The notes under the pieces: generated by a model
What the model saw: only the letters and a program-made list of their open reading frames with translations
What the model was told of the DNA's origin: nothing
Database searches by the model: none
Position numbers and translations under genes: made by a program
Shown here: piece after piece, positions 24,861 to 50,331 of the stretch
How positions within the stretch are numbered: position 1 is the stretch's first letter
How the letters are laid out: each line of letters opens with the position of its first letter
Assembly: GCF_014529535.1 (NCBI RefSeq)
Contig: NW_023503372.1
Coordinates: forward strand, 2,021,772 to 2,085,771
Reading direction: 5' to 3'
Origin: Bradysia coprophila
Taxonomy: Eukaryota; Arthropoda; Insecta; Diptera; Sciaridae
Length of the DNA: 64,000 nt

Positions 24861-24960
24861 TGCTGAGACAAATCCAACTGCATCATTAGTTGCTTTACCA
24901 GATTTTTCGGTCTCTCTGGTTCTTCGTAGGAAAACTAATGCAGTTCGATTTGTCTCAGCA
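24861..24960. repeat. Hairpin with arms of about 30 bp
   Basis: TGCTGAGACAAATC and ACTGCAT, ATTAGTT on the left pair with AACTAAT, ATGCAGT and GATTTGTCTCAGCA on the right, with one-base bulges. The loop is about 35 nt. It could be an element end or a structured RNA. Confidence 0.6.
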
Positions 24961-25408
24961 ATGAGTTACACCAATGTGTCACAAACGTTTTACGAAACGA
25001 TATCTAGAATCGATCTTGTTTGACGCAATACAAGACCACTTTTCATATGATTTGATTATAGTATACTTATAATGTGAGACAGGAATCATAGACGATCAAT
25101 TTTTTGAAAACGTCTTGAGCCTCGGCTTGGGCTGACTGAATTATCCTTGTCAACTTATCCATTGAGAGGCATCGATGCTTTGCTGAAAAGCATGCATTTG
25201 GGTGTTTCTTAAATACTGGATTTTAGTTTACTTTTGATGATATCTTTCCAACAGACTTCATTTTCAAAAATCCTACAACCGCAATAACGACCACGAATGT
25301 GGTAGCTTTCAACAGAAAATAGATTTGGTTGTAGTAGTTTGACCAGCTCCCCGGTTCTCTAACTTGGGCAAAACGCATCCGATTTTGAAAATTCTTTTTT
25401 CGTAGTGA

Positions 25409-25598
25409 CTATTCGCCCGTACGGGCGAATAGCATTCTTATAATACTAACACTATTCGTCCTTACGGGCCAATAGTATTCTTATAATACTAGGACTATTC
25501 GCCCGTACGGGCGAGTAATATTCTTATAATACTGACACTATTCGCCCGTACGGACGAATAGTACTCTTATAATACTACGACTATTCGCCCGTACGAAT
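25409..25598. repeat. 43-bp palindromic tandem array, left block
   Basis: Five units begin with ATTCG at 25411, 25454, 25497, 25540 and 25583, exactly 43 bp apart. Each unit is a 24-bp palindrome (CTATTCGCCC then its complement around GTAC) plus a 19-bp spacer with conserved TTCTTATAATACT. The last unit is cut after the first half-palindrome. Changes in one palindrome arm are mostly not matched in the other. Confidence 0.9.
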
Positions 25599-25849
25599 TC
25601 TGTTTAAATTGCACCAGTGTGAGTTTCTGGGCCTTAGAATCATAATTCGACGTATTTTGTCACTGCACCTACGATCGAAAAGTGATTGCTAAGAAAAGCT
25701 CAAATTGTTGTAATGTTTTTGTTTTGTTTTTCGTCTCATTATGATCCTTACGGCACAGAAAACGTAGTTCGTGACTTGTGACGAAAGCAGAAAGTTTTCA
25801 GGACACGTCTTAAGCTTGTCCTAACCAGGCGATGACGAAAAATACTATT

Positions 25850-27190
25850 TGCATACCAGAGTCTGCCCATGTCAATTTTTATGAATCTTTGGTGTCGAAG
25901 ATGTGTTCGTGTACTAGTACTTGCGTTGCTGTGGCGATAGACGGTTTCCGGAATTACAGCCGAGAGGTATGTTGGGAATCGACAGGACTTTTTGGTATTC
26001 TCTAGAAAAGCGTGTTGCCTTCTTACTTCTGGTGGTGCTTTATCACAGAGAGCGTAGAGCCATGGCAGAGGTTTGGATCCGATCGTACCAGTTACGATTC
26101 AATGGCTTCGTTGAGTTGTGTGTCTACTTTTTGTGTGTGTGCGCTGTTTATCCACGAGGAGCAGCAGTATTTATCGTATTCATTGTTCGTTGGCACGATG
26201 CGGATACACCCCAAGTGGTGCCGGTTAATTTGTTCAGCAAGTTTTTTCTTGTGCTGATTTTCTTCTTGTTTCAAAGTTAGCGAACGGTCGAGCGTGACTC
26301 CCAAATAGGCTGGATTGAATTCATGTTTTAGACACGAGACGTTGAACCAGATTCTTAGCTCTAAGGAGTCTGCGCGGTTGTTCAGGTGAAAGGCCGATGC
26401 GACGGTTTTCGATGCGCTTGGAATTAATCTCCACTTCCGGCAGTATTAAACGTAATTTACCATGTCTTCGTTCAATGTTTTGTTCAATTCTTGGATTTTT
26501 TTTTGTGGTGGAACGCATATGCTTTGTCATCGGCGTACAAAAACTTGCGAAATTTGCGTGTGCAGTTTCGATGTAATTGGTGAGTGAAAGGACCTGGTCA
26601 TCGCATCTATGTCCGGTACGGAAACCACCTTGGTCATCTAGCAGGATTGTTTCAATTTCCATTCGGTTGTACAGGACACGATCCATTAATTTTAGCGTTT
26701 CTGGTTTTTCTTCGTTCGTGTTCCGTTTTAGAAGTGCCATTACTTTTGTTATTTTGAACGCTCGTGGTGGGATGTTCGTCTTGATTATGTTCGTGAAGAA
26801 GCCTGCAAGCTATGTTCTGCATCTGGGTCCAGAATTCTTCAGAAATTCTAGGTGGATCGAATCGGATCCACTAGCTCGTCCGTTTTTCATGATATTTAGA
26901 GCCTCGTCGTAGAGAAACATCTGGAGATTTCGCTACTCTTTGGTGTCTTTTTTCTTCCTAATCACGATTTTTTTGGTTATCCGGCTCAGGAAATTTCTGT
27001 CGTGCGGAGCTTTTAACGTTTGTACCAATTTTCGTGCGATTCTATTCGGTTTCATTTTCGTTTTTTTTTTTCGAATCAAAGCTCATGCTATTCTGCTCGA
27101 TCTGCATGTCCATGCTTTCGACTGTTTGAGTCAACTTTTTCTTCCTCGTTTCATCCAATTATTTTAGAAGCTCCTTAGCTGCTCCGGGAC
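25850..27190 (-). mobile_element. Degenerate non-LTR retrotransposon (reverse transcriptase region)
   Basis: On the minus strand, segments in shifting frames give a Jockey-type LINE order. Upstream linker NRIARKLVQTLKAPHDRNF lies near 27040. ASGSDSIHLEFLKNSGP is near 26870. A core RT segment, DDQGGFRTGHRCDDQV, lies within 26580-26660. The catalytic FLYADD is at 26526-26543, NPAYLGVTLDRSLTLK near 26290, and PPEVRRQHAFLE near 26020. At least four frameshifts and stops break it. The endonuclease and gag parts were not found. It is a dead fragment; the exact clade needs a phylogeny. Confidence 0.85.
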
Positions 27191-27473
27191 TTTAATTTTC
27201 CTTAATCTCATTGTGCAGCAGTACAGACGGTTGCTCTCTTCGCACCAGCACGGAATGTATTCCTTCCTATTAAAATTTCTCTTAAGCTATGTGTGCCTGT
27301 TACTTCTCTTTGATCGAAAAATATAGTAAAATCCAACTCATTCATTTGAATTCCTTCCTATATCTTCTGGGCACGTACTTTTTGGCTGTGGTGACGATCA
27401 TGATTGTAAACGGTGGCGATACATATATCATTTTGCTTATTCAACTTTATTTAAGTATAATGTTTTTCAAAGA

Positions 27474-27704
27474 AATAGTGTCAGTATTATCCTTAGCATC
27501 CTTATAATACTGACACTATTTGCCCGTACGGTCGATTAGCATTCTTATAATATTGAGACTATTCGTCCGTACGGTCGATTAGTATGCCTATAATACTAAA
27601 ACTATTCGCACGTACGGACGAATAGTCTACTTATACTACTCACGCTATTCGCCCGTACGGGCGACTAGCATCTACCAGCTCATATCTGGCTACTCGGCCG
27701 TACA
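27474..27704. repeat. 43-bp palindromic tandem array, right block
   Basis: Units are registered at 27518, 27561, 27604 and 27647 (43 bp apart), with a diverged fifth near 27692. The palindrome (TATTCG-CCGTACGG-type) and spacer CTTATAATACT match the left block. At the left edge, AGTGTCAGTATTAT (about 27478) is the reverse complement of the spacer ATAATACTGACACT about 20 bp on, so the array is bounded by an inverted spacer. Confidence 0.85.
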
Positions 27705-28539
27705 GTGAACGTGGAGTATTTTGTCAATATATCGAGTATACTTTGACCGAATTTCATGATTTTTGTTTTGTTTGAAAGGTATTCATGAATGTAACGCGTC
27801 AGTACTACTTCCGGCCTCCTAGCAAAATGGCTGTCGGTGGCCATATTTGATTTTAGTAAAATTGATATATCTTGGGAAAAATGTTACTTAGAGAGCTTCT
27901 GATAACAGAGAAGTAATTGGTTATGTGTGGGGGGTTTTAGGAATCCCATATGTGAACATCTACAGCTATATTGAGCAATATACAGACATACAGAGCTCTG
28001 TTCAGCTATATAATAGCATATTCATCTGTGAAATGTTTATTTATAATGAAATATAGGTAAATATCGAGGTAAATATAGCGGTATATAGCTGTTTAAATTG
28101 AAATGAAATATGACTTCGTATAGGGCTGTCGATATTGCCTCCGGCAATTTCTTCGTATATAATGACAAGGAAAAGAATGGATAAAGTGATTTCAAAGGGC
28201 AAATATGTTGTCAACAGAGCAGAGAATTAAGTGAGAGAGATGATGATCACACTATAGGCTTTTGATGCGAATAGGTGTTTCGTACGGGTCGGCGTTAGCT
28301 ATATTCTATTTGATATATCCGCAGTATTGTTCGATTTATATTGATCTGTATATAAGTAGGAGCTTAAGCACAACAGGCCCACTGGCCATTAAACGGAGAG
28401 ATTTGACAACTAGCTATAGCAGCCGTTTCGTTCAACTGAATAAAAATACCTTCAGCTCAATTTTTTGTTCAGTTAATTCAGTTTATTGTAGGTTTCATCT
28501 TGTTGTTTCCATTAGACATAATATTTACAAATTTTCATC

Positions 28540-29060
28540 TTAGTAAATGGCAATGTATAATATAATATATATATAATTCAGGATAATTTTTTGTTTTTGT
28601 TTCCTTTTTTGCATTTTTTATATTAATAGGGTTTCTGGTTTATATTTTAATAATAGTTGTAATAGTTTCAATAATAATAAATATTATTTTTATATAGTTT
28701 CCATTTTTATGAATTTTCTTTTTAATTTCTTTTCCTTTTTCCTTTTAAATATATTGGGTTTTATTTTACATACATTACTTCTTTCAGCTATACTCTTTGT
28801 TTTATTCAATTTTTGTTATCATTTTTGTTTAATTTAATTTAATATTCATTTTAACATGTAATGTATTTGTATATCCTATTAAGTTGTTATTGGTTTTCTT
28901 CCTTTTTCTTTTCTTTTTTTTTCCTTTTTTTATATGTATAACTTGTTGGATTTTCATTTTTTTTATATAAATGTTTCACTTAAATAATTTTTTTTATAAA
29001 TTAAATTTATTTATTGTTTGTTTGTTATAAATATACCAATTCATAATCTATTGTATACGC
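28540..29060. other. Low-complexity AT-rich tract
   Basis: Runs of TTTT, TATATA and TTAAATT with almost no G or C beyond the occasional CC or GG. No feature was seen. Similar tracts occur at 33840-34020 and 34320-34600. Confidence 0.8.
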
Positions 29061-30194
29061 GATCTAAAAACGATGATTACAGGGGGCATGGGTATATGAT
29101 GTAAATATGGTTTTTTTTGTCCTTTTACAGATGGCAAACGTAATCACCACAGTATATCGAGCTTGTTACTTATTTTGCTCAATTTTCTGTGAACAGATCG
29201 ATTGATACAAAATCTTGTACTTCATTTGTAACATCCGTCTTTATCAATGATGACGTAGCCGGTCTGAATGCAAATGTCTTTTATCTGATATTATTGAATG
29301 AAAGAAACAGAAAGAGAGTGAGCGAGAGAAAAAGACAATTTCAAAAAAAGTGAAATTTCCTTTTCTCATCGGTTTCTATGTCATAGGCAAGTATAGGTTC
29401 ATGGAAAATTACCTAAAACGGAAAACCAAATTCTTATACATCGTTCCACAAGTTTGAAAGCAATTAAAAAAAGTTGTACTGTACTCATTAACCTCCGGCT
29501 GAGTCATATGCTGTTTATATTCTTGATCAGAAAATATTCCAAGTTTTTCATTTTTATTCTTATTTTGCATTTTTATAAGTCAAGCACTAATTTCGACGAC
29601 CTCAGCATACGAAATCCATTACATAAACCATGATAACAAAAAAGTTTCGTTTTCGTGTGTTTATTGACTTCGGCCACGCCTCGCTTCAACCTTATATGAA
29701 AGGGAGCTATATACGACATGTAGAAGAAAAACATGGGCCAAAAAAACCTCAGTTGGTCACACTGATTTTCAGCTAGTGTTACTTGTTAAATTTCATAGTT
29801 AAATTAAGCTACGCTAGATGACGCTAGATTGTCTTCATGCAACACTAGCTCAAAATCAGTCTTACCAACACAGGTTTTTTCGTGCCACGAATATTCAACT
29901 TTGTCGCATATATCACTCTTTCATATATGGCTTCAACTATTCATCTTTTTATCCCTAATTATGTAAAAGACTATTAAAGAAGTGACGTTTTACACATAAA
30001 TAAAGTGCAAAAATCCGAATTTATTGAAATGAGAGTGCCATTCAAAGTGACGCTAAGGTCAGTAACGACAAACATTAGACTCATCGTTCGAACAAATCAA
30101 TAGATGATTTATATTGTAAGGTACGTACTGAGAGGTGCGTTGTATTAACAATTTCTTGTATCCGATATATCACAAGAATAATTATCCAAATCTG

Positions 30195-30330
30195 TTACTT
30201 CTTTTGATCTATGTATTGACTCGAAATCTTTTACTTCTTTAGTTTTAAACAAACATGTTATATAAGACCAGAGCTTACACTTACAATGTTTACTCAGTCG
30301 TTGTTGTCGATAACAGATGTTTATGGAAAG
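30195..30330 (-). repeat. Dispersed family D, copy 1 (minus)
   Basis: On the minus strand it contains ATCTGTTATCGACAACAACG, then GCTCTGGTCTTATATAAC and AAAGAAGTAAAAGATTTCGA. This is the same order as copies near 38160, 43330 and 53690. Confidence 0.55.
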
Positions 30331-33300
30331 TAAAACAGGAAAATACAATATTCAACGATGTTGTATCGTTGTTGAACGATGTACGCGCAAAAAGTTTTCG
30401 GATAATTTCCATGAACTGTGTTTATGTAAGTAAATACAGAGAAAAATGTTGTGTGTTTGATGGTTTCCTGTTTTGATACTCGTCAAGATGATGCGGATGA
30501 ATGCTGTATAAGAATATCGAAATTTCTTTATTGTTTCTTGGTTTTTCATTTCATTTTTTTTTCTTTGTTTTGGTATAATCAATTAAATATTTTTCAATCT
30601 TTCCTGTAAAAATGTTTCTTTTTTCATATAAAAACTATTGTAAAAATTATTGTTAAAATGTTGCTTGTTGGAAATAAAACAAAAGTTGTTTCCATCTGAC
30701 TAGACAAACTTTCATTTAATTTTTAGTAATATCTCTAAATTTGTGTAGATGTGCAATTGTCACCGAGGCGAAATGTATTCCCTTCGTGAAATAACAGAAT
30801 TAAATTAAATTAAAAAAAAAACGGAAATGGAAATCGAACTAACATTACAACTAGCTCATCATCACCCATGTTGCTCTAATACAAATCTGAAAATTTAAAC
30901 CGCCACAGGAAAAATTCATAAACAAAGATTATTGTTCGAGCGCCGACGCCGTGGAAAATTGTAATCGTTTTTCGTTTAGTTTATCCCCACTATTGTTCCA
31001 ACATAATTTTACATTTAGTTTTACGACTGAGGCAATCGTTTCATTAACCTACGACAGAGCGCAAGCATATCATTAGTATATTTACTGAATATTTTATGTC
31101 ATTGTCCTGTGATTTCTCACACAAAATCTTTTACTTAATTTGTTTCGGCAACGATTTTACGCTATATAATTCTATATTAGATGGAATCCACTGCTTATTT
31201 TAGTCATCACTGTCGATAAATGACGAAATGCCCTGTTCCACGTGGAACTTTTTTAGCGTCCTGGTAACGTTATACGATTCACTCAACCTATATAATTTCG
31301 GTAGTTGCGGTGTATTTGACGTAACCCAAATACGATGAACATGTGTGCATGTGTACATTATGTCCAGCCTACATTTAGGCGAGATATCGGTTAAGCGCCT
31401 AGTTTTCCTCAGAGAGTATTTGCCACATACTTCGAGGAGTAGCGCGGAAATTACGCTAAGCTAGTGATCCAGACTGATCTTATTATTCATCGTAAAAGGA
31501 TGTCAGTGAGGAGTCAAAACAAACAAACCTTCATCCGAATTGGTGTCTAGGTTGTGAATCCAACAGAAACTTATAGATTTGACATAGCAACGTCTGTGGA
31601 AAAATCATGTCTGTCGACGAAAATAGTAAAGAAATTTGTTGTTGAAGTGAATCACTTTTTCGGCCAAACGTGATCATCTTCAAGGAATTCAAATTTTCAA
31701 ATATTCCTAGACCTCCTCTGCCTTCCTTTGTATCTCCTATAAAAGAATTTGTGGATTGTTTTTATGGATTTTTCAGGTGTAATGTCCTTCAAGCACCCAA
31801 CTAACTTCAGATCAGTCAGGAATTTAACCCTCTAAATCTTTGCATGTGATTTCATCGATGATTTCAGGATTTTGTAAAATTTTAATCACTCGAAACATTT
31901 CCATTCTCTCATATGCACGGCTATCATGTTGTTAATAGGTATAAATCAGGTGTGACATGGACTAGTCCCGATGAGTCTTTGTTGCTTAAAATTCCTAATA
32001 TTGGCGCCCCTTTCGCCTACCATTTGAGCCCTTCACTTTTGTTTTAGACGCCTTTGAAACCTAACGCCCGAATGCGTTTCAAGTGCGGTCCTGGTATCAA
32101 TGCTTAATTGTACTTTCTTTAAATTAACAAATTTTCCTTTAGTCTAAAATTCAACTATAATTCGCTATTGGTTTCTTTTGCCATCACCAAAACATCAAAA
32201 CAATTCATAGATGTAGATTTGTCAATGTGTCTAAAAGTAGAAGTCATCGGTTCGAGTGGAGAGAAATTAAAAATAAAAAAAAATTCTTTTCGCCATAAAA
32301 GTTCTCTTATTCTCTTTTACGATGTGTGGATCCGCGCAGTTTTAAGTACTATGTTTTAGTATTGTTCTCTTCTTCACTTCTTTTTACCTATTTTTTTGTT
32401 TTTTTTTTGTTTGTTTGTTTTATTATGCGAAGGGTGACTAAATTAAAAGCGTATTTTGGTACTTTATCTTTATTTTACAACATTTAATCTTTATTCTTCT
32501 TCTTGTTTCTTTTTTAATTAATTTATTTTTAAATTGGTTTTTTTCATTTCATCATTTTCGTGTTCATAAATAACGTCTTCATGACCTTCATGATCGTTAT
32601 CCCACCACAAAACAAAAATCTTTAACAAAAAAAAAATCAAATAAAAAAATAATGGCCTGCCAGCCGACATGCGTATCAGTCGCTCATACGACCACAATTT
32701 GAAACTTATGCTATCTCATCCTTTTTTTTTGTTGACTATACTAGCCTCATCATCGCATCGTTTCAGAAACGGAAAATGCCTAGAACAAGGCTTTTAGGTC
32801 TTAGGTAGTCTATAGTCTAAAATGAGTGATAAATATGCACGCCAGCTTCCAGTCGATTTTATTTTATTTTTTACATGCTCGTTGCGTCGAAAACCGCCTT
32901 TTTCGTATAAGTCAAGCACTTATTACGACACTTTTAACATGTAAAATCCTGTACATAACTAGGGATGAAAAGCTGATTTGATATTTCGTGTGCTTTTATT
33001 CACCTCGTAAATAATGCTCGTCACTAATCTGTGGTCTGGCAAAATTAGTTGAATCGAATTGTATGAAATATCGGCAGTATAGATCGAAGGTGACAGAGTA
33101 GTTTAGATAAGGTTTTGAGATTAGGGAAGGCTTCTACTAGAAAATCAGAAACACAGATCAACGATCCGTCGTTTGCAATTCACTACCTTGTTTCTGAGAT
33201 GGTGGAAATATTCTTCATGTTTTTGATAATTAATCGGTAGGAAATGTATGCAAACATTAAATTTCTAACTCTTTCTATCGCCTGAAGTTGACTAGATTCA

Positions 33301-35105
33301 ATCTGAAGTTAACTTGATCGGCCACTTAACCTTGAATATATACGTTAACTTCTGTTGCACCCATATGTGCAACGGAAAGGCCGGGACGTGCGACTCAAAG
33401 TCATACCGAATTCCATATTACAAGACCATTGAATAAGACCAGTTACCGAGCATGATCTCAGTTTCATCTCGAACGACAACTGGATTTTTGAACTTTATGT
33501 CCCTAGTTCTATTCCATCACGGTGCCGAAGAAAAGATTTTGATTGAAAAGTTTTGCATATAAGACTACTCGATTTGGCTTTTTTTTTGGGTCGCCCGTCA
33601 CGCCTTCCTACTGTTCGAACAAACTTTATGACCCAGAAAGGGGCGAATGAGTGAAGAGATCTCATGTGCAAAAATTTACAATCAAATTCATTTCAGGGAG
33701 ACCGTGGCATGTTTTTATACAAACAAACAAGGAAATTAAAAACAAAATAACATTGTGGACTCTCTGGCAAAAAATATCTATAAAAAAAGACTAAAATGTA
33801 ACTTTTGGTATATTTAAGAAAGAAATTTTCCATTCCATTTCTTAACCTGTATAATAATTTTATTTTTATATACTATAACCTCTACCCACCGCGCTCGGTT
33901 CAATATTTTTTTTTTATTTTCAATTTTTTTTATTAAATTACACAATTTACTCTATTTTTCATTTAAATTATTTTTTTTATTATTTTCCTTTGCTTTTCTT
34001 CCTTTTTCTTTCAATTTTATCATTTATCTAAACACTGAATTATGGGGGGGGGCAGTATATTGCTACCGCTAAAAACGTTTATCATCATCTTCTCTAAGGT
34101 TTTTTTTTGTTTATTTTTTAACATTCTTTTTATTAAATTCATTTTGTACAAAAAAGAAAAACAATTTGTCCCATCCGAAATGTTCGATTTTATTGGATAT
34201 TTCTTGACTACCATTGTGTAAACATTTCATTTTGTTTTGTAATACTGATCAATTTACTCGAAAATTTGAAATCAAAAACTTTTTATCGAGTCGGAAAAAG
34301 AAGCTGATTGGTTGGTTGACTGGTTTGGTTTTTTATCGCTTTTTTTTAATTCATTTTGTTTATGTTTTGTGTGTTATTCAAGTTTCATTTTAAATTTATC
34401 AAAAAAAAAAATCGTCCGCAAAAATGTCACATCAAATTTTTCTTAGTTTAAAAATTGTAAATTAATTTCCATTTTGTTAAAGCTTTTTAATTTTTATGTT
34501 TTTCCTTCTTCTTCTCAATAACTCATTTAACTTTCCTCTCTTAAATTGTCAATTTTTTTTTCTCCAATTTTCTTTTCTTAAAAAAAAAGATGAAAATTCA
34601 TTTTGTGATAATGTTGCGTTTCGCCGTTTTTCTCTCTTTTCCTTAGCTGCTATTTTTTTTCGTATGGATGTTGAACAGTATATATATTATCATAATGCAA
34701 TTATATAAAGCCTTGATATGTAAATAGCGCATGAAGCAGTTTTCAAACAAAAACAAAGTTTCTTCCGTTCTGTTTATTGGTTATCGTCACTTTTTTTTAC
34801 TTTTTTTTATTAAATAAAAACACCACTGGGAACTTGGGGTAGGAGTAATACTTTTACACTTTTTACCATTTTTTGTTAAACAAATAAAAACTTTTCAATT
34901 TTTAGTTTTCAGTTTTCCTTTTGTGAAAAATTACTTTTGGTTGCAGCATATTCAAAAAAAAAAAAACGAAAAAGAAATCGAATCCACTTTACCGTCCCGA
35001 AGATATGCTAATTTAGGAAACAAATTTTCTTTCTTTCTTCTTCTTCACATTTTTGGATTTTTCACAATTTTACTCATCACTTAGAGTGCTGAGGCTTGCG
35101 TTTGA

Positions 35106-48020
<12,915 letters not shown>

Positions 48021-49014
48021 CTGTAACAATTGAAATTATTAGTAAAGAGCTTGAATCTAGTTTTATTTGATTTAAAACATCTTTTAAAAGAAATGGTTTC
48101 ACAGAAGTAGAAAAATTGATCATCATTAACGAAGCCTTTGTAGTCGTTGATTTATCTCAACGAATCTACCCATTCGAAGCAAAATAGTACGAAAAAAGAA
48201 AACTTTGACTTCATTGTTTTACATTGTGGGGGAGTTGAGAACATATCCAATTGTTGTTGGTAACGATCCATAAATGTACATATAATTTACCATTAGTGAA
48301 TGGCATTAAAGCAAAGTTTTGAGAAATTAAGTTTCATGTTTTGCTTTTGCATATTATTTTTTATTGAATTTTGCCATTTTCTGTTATAAAATAAAATTAG
48401 CAAGCGACCGTCGTTGTTGTGCCAGTTAATAATATTCTAGGCATATTGCTTGCCTCATAATTAACTTCCCGTACGTACAATTTGTCCCTTTGTTGGTGTA
48501 TGAACGAACTCTCACAACTTTTTTTTTATTGCAAGAAAAGGTTTCGCAGTGGAAATAAAAATTCTATTTACATTTAACTGGTCAATGGAAAATGTTCGAA
48601 ATATTATACCGTGACGTCAATGATTAAAGATGAATGCTCAACCTTAGGCATTAATTTGTTGTATTATTGTACGTCGTTTCTTGCAATTGTCCCCAAAATA
48701 ATGCCGTGAACGCTGTTATGCTTTATTTCCCTGTGTCAGGATTATTTTCAACTGATTTGTTAATTCTAATCTGACCTGCGACCACATCCCTAAATGTCAG
48801 TCTTGATAACCCTTACAATGTAGGTCCTACACCCTTTTAGGGCTTCTGGTTTATACTATTGTGACGACGCAAAGAGACTCACTCGTATTTTTCCAGAATT
48901 GAAGGGCTAATGTAAGGATGAGCAATGTTGGAGCTCTAACTGCTGATTACACAAAAGTGCTCAGTTTAAGCTGAGTATCGTTTAATTACATTAATAGATT
49001 TCATGGCTTCATTT

Positions 49015-49160
49015 TGAGATAGCCTTTTACATAACATGGGGTTTTTATGAAAAGTAGAGTTTTCGTGTCTGATTTGTTCATTCGAGGCAAAGCTGAGATC
49101 AATAAACACACGAAAACGAGACCTTTCATTTTTGTCCCGAATTACGTAATTACGTAATTG
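49015..49160. mobile_element. Palindromic repeat family A, full copy
   Basis: TTACATAACATGGGG, ATGAAAAGTAGAGTTTTCG on the left pair with ACGAAAACGAGACCTTTCAT, TTTTGTCCCG and TTACGTAATTAC on the right. The middle (AGGCAAAGCTGAGATCAAT) resembles the middle of copy 1 at about 2290-2310 (GGCTTTGCCTCAGATCAA). Confidence 0.6.
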
Positions 49161-49217
49161 GTAAAAGACTATCCATGCTTAAAGTCAATTTAATTTTCAT
49201 TCCTAGAGTTGTAATAA

Positions 49218-50280
49218 CTGCCCCATGCGAAAGTTCACTATTACAAATTTACATAGCAGTTTTCTCCTTGCGAATGATTAGAGGGATTCTTTTGAAAATC
49301 CAAATATCAAAATCGGACACATTTCGTCTGGGATTGATATATACATGGTTTGAAAGGTCTTTGCCAGTAGACCTTAAAACAGGCCTCACACAGTCTCGAG
49401 CCACACCTGGTTGCTGGTGGAAGATCTCCGAAGTTGGAAAAATAGTGTTTTTTATCCGAATTTTTTGGCCGTTATAAATGATCGTTCCGGGTGAGATTGG
49501 GCTCGTTGGAAAGCTGAGCTTAAGTACTTTCGGCTCATGCCTAGTTTGATTAGATTCATTGATATATGTTTGCAAAAATTTGCAAGAAAAATTTTCAAAA
49601 TCTGTGTGAACTTTAGACAGGTCTGAGCTGGTACTGATGACGCTTAATGTGAACCTAACATGCTAGTTGTAACATACATTGTCTAAGCTTTCCGTTGATA
49701 CCTCATTTGTAGTGCTGGTGTTTGCTGACATAACAGAACTTTATGTTAATACAACCGCTACTCCTAAAACTCGTCAGCAATCACCAGCACTACAAATGAG
49801 GTATCAATGAAAAGCTTAGACAATGTATGTTACGACTAGCATCTTAGGTTCACATTAAGCGTCATCGGTACCAGCCCAGACCTGTCTAAAATTCACACAG
49901 ATTTTTTAAAAAAATTCCTGCATTTTTTGCAAACATATATCAATGAATCTAATAAAACTAGGCATGACCCGAAAGTACTTGAGCTCAGCTTTTCAACAAG
50001 ACCACTCTCACCCGGAACGATCATTTATAACGGCCTAAAATTTTGGATAAGAAACACTATTTTTCCAACTTCGGAGATCTTCCACCAGCAACCATATGTG
50101 GCTCGAGACTGTGTGAGGCCTGTTTTGAGGTCTACTGGCAAAGACCTTTCAAACCATGTATATATCTATCCCAGACGAAATGGGTCCGATTTTGATAGGT
50201 GGATTTTCGAAAGAAACCTCGGTTCGCTTTGCGTGAATTCCTTTGTGATGTTCGACTTTTGCATGGGCACTTGCAAAAGT
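49218..50280. mobile_element. Large foldback element with arms of about 500 bp
   Basis: The left arm (about 49218-49733) and right arm (about 49757-50280) are reverse complements with modest divergence. Paired words include GAGGTATCAA/TTGATACCTC-type ends by the centre, AACATATATCAATGAATCTA, CGGAACGATCATTTATAACG and GTGTGAGGCCTGTTTTGAGG. The loop is only about 25 bp. Matching open frames in the arms (49249-49575 minus and 49927-50283 plus) are mirror images of each other. They probably reflect the repeat and not a gene. Confidence 0.8.
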
Positions 50281-50331
50281 TAGACAGAGGGTCAGTTTGG
50301 TAACTTTTAATTTAATATTCTGTTGGAAATA

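Larger units (their letters stand above)
23740..35105. other. Repeat-rich intergenic region between GHITM and Liprin-alpha
   Basis: The two genes converge here (plus and minus) with about 11 kb between stop codons and no supported host gene. It contains the duplicated F-box-gene flank (23890-24250), a hairpin at 24861-24960, and the two 43-bp palindromic arrays with a LINE remnant between them (25409-27704). Dispersed family D copy 1 lies at about 30195-30330 and family A fragments at about 29571 and 32895. Very AT-rich low-complexity tracts cover about 28540-29060, 32360-32640 and 33750-34600. Open frames at 24522-24761 and 24802-25023 are not recognisable. Confidence 0.6.

Noticed and set aside
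24522..25023. Two open frames (80 and 74 codons) that might be transposase fragments
   Set aside because: No DDE, zinc-finger or helix-turn-helix signature was seen, and part of the second lies in a hairpin.
25409..25598. CRISPR array
   Set aside because: Spacers between the palindromes are conserved, not unique, and the surroundings are insect DNA with a LINE and spliced genes.
25921..26280. 119-codon plus-strand open frame
   Set aside because: It is the antisense shadow of the LINE reverse-transcriptase C-terminal part, which reads on the minus strand.
49249..50283. Two mirror-image open frames of 108 and 118 codons
   Set aside because: They are the same sequence on the two arms of a foldback repeat; there are no known protein features and the frames diverge freely.
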